Shown here one piece after another: positions 59,596 to 64,000 of a stretch of 64,000 bases of DNA. How positions within the stretch are numbered: the first letter of the stretch is position 1; the number at the start of each line of letters is the position of its first letter. The stretch lies in the NCBI RefSeq assembly GCF_900108365.1, contig NZ_FNWQ01000001.1:1178001-1242000 (forward strand). Reading direction: 5' to 3'. Both the position numbers and the translations under genes were made by a program. The notes beneath the pieces are model-generated. The model was not told the DNA's origin. It was given only the letters and a program-made list of their open reading frames with translations, and ran no database searches. This DNA comes from Chryseobacterium culicis (GTDB lineage: Bacteria; Bacteroidota; Bacteroidia; Flavobacteriales; Weeksellaceae).

Positions 59596-61368
59596 ATGAA
59601 ACTACTGAATATACTTACACTTTCCACATTTTTAGCTGCAGGAGCGATGCATGCCCAAAAAGCTGATATGATCATCACAAATGGGAAAGTGACCACCATG
59701 GATGATAAAAATCCGGAAGTACAGGCTGTTGCGGTAAAAGACCATAAAATTCTGCAGGTGGGAACCAATGCCCAGATTTTAAAATTAAAAGGCGGAAATA
59801 CCAAAGTGATTGATGCCAAAGGGAACAGAGTAATTCCCGGATTGTTTGACAGCCATTTGCATGTAATCCGCGGAGGTAGATTTTACAATACGGAGCTTCG
59901 CTGGGATGGTGTGAAATCTTTGAAAAGAGCGCTTGAAATGTTAAAGGAACAGGCTCAGAGAACTCCTGAAGGACAATGGGTAAGAGTCATCGGAGGCTGG
60001 AATGAATATCAGTTTGAAGAAAAACGTCTTCCTACACTGGCTGAAATTAATGAAGCCACAGGAAATGTGCCCACTTTCATCATGTACCTCTACGGAAAAG
60101 CCTGGTTAAACAAGGCAGGATTAAAAGAACTGAATATCAATGGTGATACCCCTAATCCTTCACAGGGGCTGATTGAAAAGGGCAATAACGGAGATCCTAC
60201 AGGATTACTGGTGGCAGAACCTAATGCATTTATCCTTTATTCAACATTGGCAAAACTGCCGGAGCTGAAAGAAGAAGAAAAAGTAAATTCTACCCTTCAG
60301 TATATGACCGAGCTGAACAGATTAGGTGTAACTGCAGTAATGGATGCAGGCGGAGGTTTTCAGAATTTCCCGGATGACTACGGAACAACCGATAAGCTTA
60401 ATAAAGAAGGAAAAATTACCGTTCGTTTACCCTACTATTTATTCGCACAGAAAAAAGGTTCTGAGCTTGCAGATTATACCAAATGGATTGGTATGGTAGA
60501 GATTGATGATCATGGGCACAACGGGTTCAACGAAATCGACTATCATGTCAACGGAGGAGGAGAAAACCTGGTCTCAGACGGAGCCGATTTTGAAAACTTC
60601 CTTTTCCCAAGACCGGAACTTCCCGCTACCATGGAGAAAAATATGAAAGAAGTAGTAAGCCTTCTGGTGAAAAATAAATGGCCGTTCAGAATTCATGCAA
60701 CCTATAATGAAAGCATCACCAGATTTTTAAATGTTATTGAAGACGTTAACAAAGAAACTCCCCTGAATGGATTAGTCTGGTTTATTGATCACGCTGAAAC
60801 GGTTACCGAAGACAATATGAAAAGAATAAAAGCATTGGGTGGAGGAATTGCAGTACAGCACAGAATGGCCTATCAGGGAGAAAGCTTTATTCACAGATAT
60901 GGTAAGAAGCCGGCTTTGGCATCTCCTCCCGTAAAAAAGATGCTGGAAATGGGAATCCCTGTAGGACTGGGAACAGATGGAACCAGAGTGGCAAGCTATA
61001 ATCCGTGGGTGGCTTTGTATTGGATCACTACAGGAAAAACAATAGGAGGAACTCAGGTGATGGGGAAAGAAAATACGCTGGACAGAAAAACAGCTTTATC
61101 ACTTTCTACTTACGGAGGATACGAACTCATCAAAGACTACCAGAAAGGAAAAATTCAAAAAGGATACTTTGCAGATCTTACCATTTTGGATAAAGATTTC
61201 TTTACAGTAAGTGATGAAGAAATAAAAACCATTACGTCAAAGCTAACCATTGTAGACGGAAAAGTAGTGTACGGAGACGAAACCTACAAAACAGCAGCTC
61301 CGGCGCCGCTTCCAGTCATTCCGGACTGGTCACCGGTAAAATATTACGGTGGCTATCAGATAAAATAA
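59596..61368 (+). CDS. Exported amidohydrolase, YtcJ-like (Amidohydro_3)
   Basis: This 590-residue enzyme has a signal peptide (about 1-20, AGAMHAQ). The metal motifs are VIPGLFDSHLHVIRGG (the H-x-H), a His in FRIHATYNE, LVWFIDHAETV and GLGTDGTRVASYNPW. The substrate of this group is usually unknown. It stands between the isochorismatase-like gene and a DoxX gene in one direction, and the whole group looks like one exported detoxification or catabolic operon. Confidence 0.88.
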   Translation: MKLLNILTLSTFLAAGAMHAQKADMIITNGKVTTMDDKNPEVQAVAVKDHKILQVGTNAQILKLKGGNTKVIDAKGNRVIPGLFDSHLHVIRGGRFYNTELRWDGVKSLKRALEMLKEQAQRTPEGQWVRVIGGWNEYQFEEKRLPTLAEINEATGNVPTFIMYLYGKAWLNKAGLKELNINGDTPNPSQGLIEKGNNGDPTGLLVAEPNAFILYSTLAKLPELKEEEKVNSTLQYMTELNRLGVTAVMDAGGGFQNFPDDYGTTDKLNKEGKITVRLPYYLFAQKKGSELADYTKWIGMVEIDDHGHNGFNEIDYHVNGGGENLVSDGADFENFLFPRPELPATMEKNMKEVVSLLVKNKWPFRIHATYNESITRFLNVIEDVNKETPLNGLVWFIDHAETVTEDNMKRIKALGGGIAVQHRMAYQGESFIHRYGKKPALASPPVKKMLEMGIPVGLGTDGTRVASYNPWVALYWITTGKTIGGTQVMGKENTLDRKTALSLSTYGGYELIKDYQKGKIQKGYFADLTILDKDFFTVSDEEIKTITSKLTIVDGKVVYGDETYKTAAPAPLPVIPDWSPVKYYGGYQIK

Positions 61369-61420
61369 TTTTTTAAATCACAAAGGCTTCTAATCAATTA
61401 ATTACCAACCAATATTCCAA

Positions 61421-61490
61421 CTGAAGGGGTGAAAATTCCCCTCTTCTGGAGGGGTGGCGAAAATTCAAAGAATTTTAGACGGGGTGGTCC
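61421..61490 (+). repeat. Dispersed GGGGTGGC-type intergenic repeat
   Basis: CTGAAGGGGTGAAAATTCCC, CTCTTCTGGAGGGGTGGCGA and AATTTTAGACGGGGTGG form hairpins. Elements of this type are scattered in intergenic regions of these genomes. It separates the amidohydrolase from the DoxX gene. Confidence 0.5.
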
Positions 61491-61595
61491 TATACACAAA
61501 GAATTACCACTATAAAATAGCCCCAATCATCCGTGTCAATCCGTGTAATCTGCGGTTAAAAAACAAAAAATCAACCTTAAAACGTCATTCCAATC

Positions 61596-62027
61596 ATGAA
61601 AAAGTTAATCAGTATCATTACCAATACCAATCCGGGAAGAAAATTAACCGATGCTGCACTTTTAGTATTCAGAATCTTACTTTCGATAGAATTGATCGTA
61701 GTACACGGACTTAAAAAAATAGGAGTAGGTGTTTCAGAAGCAGAGCAGGTTCCGAACCCGCTTCACCTTCCCGAAGCATTCAACAGTCTTTTTGCAGATG
61801 CTGCCAACCTGGTATTTCCGGTGCTTGTGATCTTTGGTTTTTTCACTAGAATTGCTGTACTGCCTATTTTGGCAGTAACGCTTACAGGATATTTTATTCT
61901 TCACTGGAATGATGCATTATTGATAAAAGATACTCCTTTTATGTACAGTTTATGTTATCTGTTTTTACTGTTTATGGGAGCTGGAAGATATTCGGTGGAT
62001 CATTATTTAACAAAGAAAACATCATGA
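61596..62027 (+). CDS. DoxX family membrane protein
   Basis: This 143-residue protein has four membrane helices (about 20-135: LLVFRILLSIELIVVHGLKK, then LVFPVLVIFGFFTRIAVLPI, AVTLTGYFILHW and MYSLCYLFLLFMGAGRYSVD). DoxX proteins may take part in redox or sulfur stress. Its stop overlaps the next gene's start (ATGA), so the two are translationally coupled. It may lie in the inner membrane, supporting the exported enzymes; this is inference. Confidence 0.88.
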   Translation: MKKLISIITNTNPGRKLTDAALLVFRILLSIELIVVHGLKKIGVGVSEAEQVPNPLHLPEAFNSLFADAANLVFPVLVIFGFFTRIAVLPILAVTLTGYFILHWNDALLIKDTPFMYSLCYLFLLFMGAGRYSVDHYLTKKTS

Positions 62028-63391
62028 AAAAACTGATCGCCATTGTACTGTTGCTGCAGATTTTCATTCCCTTTCAGCTTTCTGCTCAGTTTAAGCTGAT
62101 GAGGTTTGATGAAGATTATGCTTCGTATAAAGATTCAGCGGAAACTTTTTACAACTCCATCAAATACATACCCATTGCAGAAAAAAACAACAACTATCTG
62201 TCATTGGGAGGAGAAGCAAGAGTGGAATTTGTAGATTTTAATAACGAAGACTGGGGAAGACTGGGAATTGGAAGCAATCCTTTTCTGATTCAAAGATACA
62301 GTGTACATGCAGATCTGCATCTGGGCTCAAGGGTAAGAATATTCGGACAGGTGAGAAGCGCATGGGAAAATGGAAGAAAGAACGGACCACGCCCTATTGA
62401 CGAAGACCATTTGAATATCCAGAATCTCTTCATTGATGTTGATATTTTGAAAAATGATAAAGAAAAGCTGACCATGCGTGCCGGAAGACAGGAGCTGGAT
62501 TATGGCAGCGGAAGACTGATCTCGGTAAGAGAAGGTCCGAACTTAAGACTGTATTTTGACGGATTGAAGTTCATGTACAGAAGAGGGAATTTCAGATCTG
62601 ATGCCTTTATGATGGCCGCCAGTGAAATCAATCCGGGAGCATTCGATAACAAGTCTTCAAAATCAATCAACCTCTGGGGAAGTTACAACACATGGATTAT
62701 TCCCAGAAGCGGAAACCTGGAACTCTATTATTTAGGCATTCACAGAAAAGACGTCCGTTTTGAAGATGGGCTTTCCGATGAGAACAGACATACTTTTGGC
62801 GGAAGATTCTGGAAATATGGAGGAGGTTTTATTTACAATTTTGAAGCAGCCTATCAGTTCGGAAACTTTAATAGAGGAAATATCAGCGCGTGGACGGCTT
62901 CTGCAGACATCGGATATATGTTTGAAAATATCAAAGGAAAACCGACCATCAACCTTAGAAACGACTATATCTCAGGGGACAGCAATAAAGGAGACGGAAC
63001 ATTGGGAACGTTTAATCCGCTCTATCCCAAAGGAGGTTATTTCGGATTTAACCCCCAGATCGGTCCGGTGAATCTGATTGATATTCACCCTTATGCAACC
63101 ATTGATCTGGGAAAAAAAATAACAATGCAGGCAGACGTGGTTTTCAACTGGAGATATGCTGCACAGGACGGAATTTACAGACCCAGCGGAACGTTGAATT
63201 TACCATCTTCAAACTCAAAAAAGAAATACATCGGAACCGCATTTCTAGGAAGTTTCAATTATAAGATCAATCCATTTTTAACCTTTAATACCGGAATACA
63301 GTATTTCAATACCGGAGCCTTTATCAATGATGTCATCGAAAATCACAAAGACGGACTCTTCATCAATTCCAGACTCGTATTTAAATTTTAA
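62024..63391 (+). CDS. Alginate-export-type outer-membrane porin
   Basis: This 455-residue protein starts at the ATG at 62024 inside the DoxX stop. The signal peptide (about 1-22) ends IPFQLSAQ. Barrel strands run to the terminal Phe (SRLVFKF). Typical blocks are LSLGGEARVEFVDFNNEDWG, AGRQELDYGSGRLISVREGP and NLRLYFDGLKFMYRR, which match the alginate_exp family. It probably forms a specific pore for a small organic substrate in the outer membrane. It completes an export or uptake route with the other exported proteins in the operon. Confidence 0.88.
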   Translation: MKKLIAIVLLLQIFIPFQLSAQFKLMRFDEDYASYKDSAETFYNSIKYIPIAEKNNNYLSLGGEARVEFVDFNNEDWGRLGIGSNPFLIQRYSVHADLHLGSRVRIFGQVRSAWENGRKNGPRPIDEDHLNIQNLFIDVDILKNDKEKLTMRAGRQELDYGSGRLISVREGPNLRLYFDGLKFMYRRGNFRSDAFMMAASEINPGAFDNKSSKSINLWGSYNTWIIPRSGNLELYYLGIHRKDVRFEDGLSDENRHTFGGRFWKYGGGFIYNFEAAYQFGNFNRGNISAWTASADIGYMFENIKGKPTINLRNDYISGDSNKGDGTLGTFNPLYPKGGYFGFNPQIGPVNLIDIHPYATIDLGKKITMQADVVFNWRYAAQDGIYRPSGTLNLPSSNSKKKYIGTAFLGSFNYKINPFLTFNTGIQYFNTGAFINDVIENHKDGLFINSRLVFKF

Positions 63392-63664
63392 ACACACACA
63401 CAGAGGGAATTTGAAAATTTGAAAATGAGATAATTTGAAAATAAACTGATCAATTATCCCACATCAATGTACCTTTCCATCACAGAAACTATCTTTGAAA
63501 AGAAATAAAAATAGCCAGAGCGAAGCGACTCGCGCCTTAACAACATAAACCTTAAAAAACTTAGCGCCCTGGCGTTATTCCAACAAATAAAAATTAAAAC
63601 CCGCAACAAAAATAACCCGCAAATCGCACCCCGAACCCACAACAAACAACAAAAAATAAATCAC
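63392..63664. other. Intergenic region after the porin gene
   Basis: 273 bp, AT-rich and A-rich, with the CTTAAAAAACTTAGCGCC-type motif seen in other gaps. No gene. Confidence 0.35.
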
Positions 63665-64000
63665 ATGAAAAATACACTAAAACACTTACTGGTAACTACA
63701 GCTTTAGCATTATCTACAGTTAATTTTGCACAAACTATAACCACAGCTCCTGCAAAAACCACAGCCATCGGAACTTCCAAAACCTGGGGAACCGTAGACG
63801 GAATCTCCATGGTAGGACTGGTACAGGGACCATCGTCTGCTGATGCACAGCTTCAGGTAGCCTGTGTCTTCGAATATACAGATAATGATATCCACAGCGC
63901 TCAGGCATTACCCGCCAAATTGAACGGACTGGTTCACCTGGATGAAGCTTTAAAAGGAGAACTGACGAACATCAGAAAAACAGGTCAGTTTTTAGGGCAT
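63665..64000 (+). CDS. Exported protein, 3' end beyond the window
   Basis: At least 112 residues. A signal peptide (about 1-22, STVNFAQ) is followed by TSKTWGTVDGISMVGLVQGP, QLQVACVFEYTDNDIHSA and HLDEALKGELTNIRKTGQFL. This resembles the N-terminal domain of M17 leucine aminopeptidases, but only weakly, and the catalytic domain (if any) is outside. It follows the porin gene in the same direction and may belong to the same operon. Confidence 0.6.
   Translation, partial: MKNTLKHLLVTTALALSTVNFAQTITTAPAKTTAIGTSKTWGTVDGISMVGLVQGPSSADAQLQVACVFEYTDNDIHSAQALPAKLNGLVHLDEALKGELTNIRKTGQFLGH

Noticed and set aside
1..64000. tRNA or rRNA genes
   Set aside because: No cloverleaf-like sequence with conserved T-loop or rRNA stretch was found by eye.

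Overview
The window looks like chromosome of a Bacteroidota bacterium of the Chryseobacterium type (Flavobacteriia, Weeksellaceae). The DNA is AT-rich and starts lack strong Shine-Dalgarno sites. Several promoters fit the Bacteroidota -7 box TAnnTTTG. GLPGLI, DUF3853, DUF6876, T9SS sorting and OMP_b-brl type proteins are present, and mnmE ends in the usual FCIGK. This is inferred from protein families, not from a database search.

Positions 1-13.5 kb are accessory DNA. An incomplete unknown gene is followed by an SOS-mutagenesis cassette: a DnaE2-like polymerase and a Y-family polymerase, divergent from an XRE/S24 (LexA-like) repressor with operator-like repeats between them. Next come a small serine recombinase and a very tight four-gene operon (7684-12405): D12-class adenine methylase, calcineurin-like phosphoesterase, ORC/CDC6-like AAA ATPase, and an unrecognised Rossmann-like protein. 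I regard this operon as the best candidate for an undescribed (probably defence) system. A Crp/Fnr regulator follows.

Positions 13.5-27.7 kb hold a strong 6S-like RNA and a polymorphic toxin locus: a small T9SS/YD-motif companion, a 2104-aa Rhs protein with a nuclease-like C-terminus, and two tandem immunity paralogues, each with its own terminator. Small secreted and outer-membrane proteins come next. A decayed patch with several broken small genes is bracketed by two copies of a two-hairpin element of about 120 nt.

Positions 28.3-34.8 kb are an integrated plasmid-like element: HTH and DUF3853 proteins, a Toprim primase, a Rep_3 initiator with six 21-bp iterons, an excisionase-like protein, a membrane protein, and a tyrosine integrase abutting the 3' end of mnmE.

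Positions 34.8-64 kb are more ordinary chromosome: mnmE, secreted proteins, an Lrp regulator and MFS exporter, a phosphoesterase, a DUF2652 protein, a TonB-type outer-membrane barrel, a GH3 beta-glucosidase, and an EamA-metN-metI-metQ group behind a candidate leader peptide and terminator. Then come a quinone/aromatic-stress type cluster (two VOC dioxygenases, GNAT, carboxylesterase), a Na+/H+ antiporter, a degenerate receiver with a Crp/Fnr protein, and an exported pirin/isochorismatase/amidohydrolase/DoxX/outer-membrane porin operon that runs off the window. The first dioxygenase gene and the pirin operon share a 33-bp promoter-proximal element, suggesting a common regulator.
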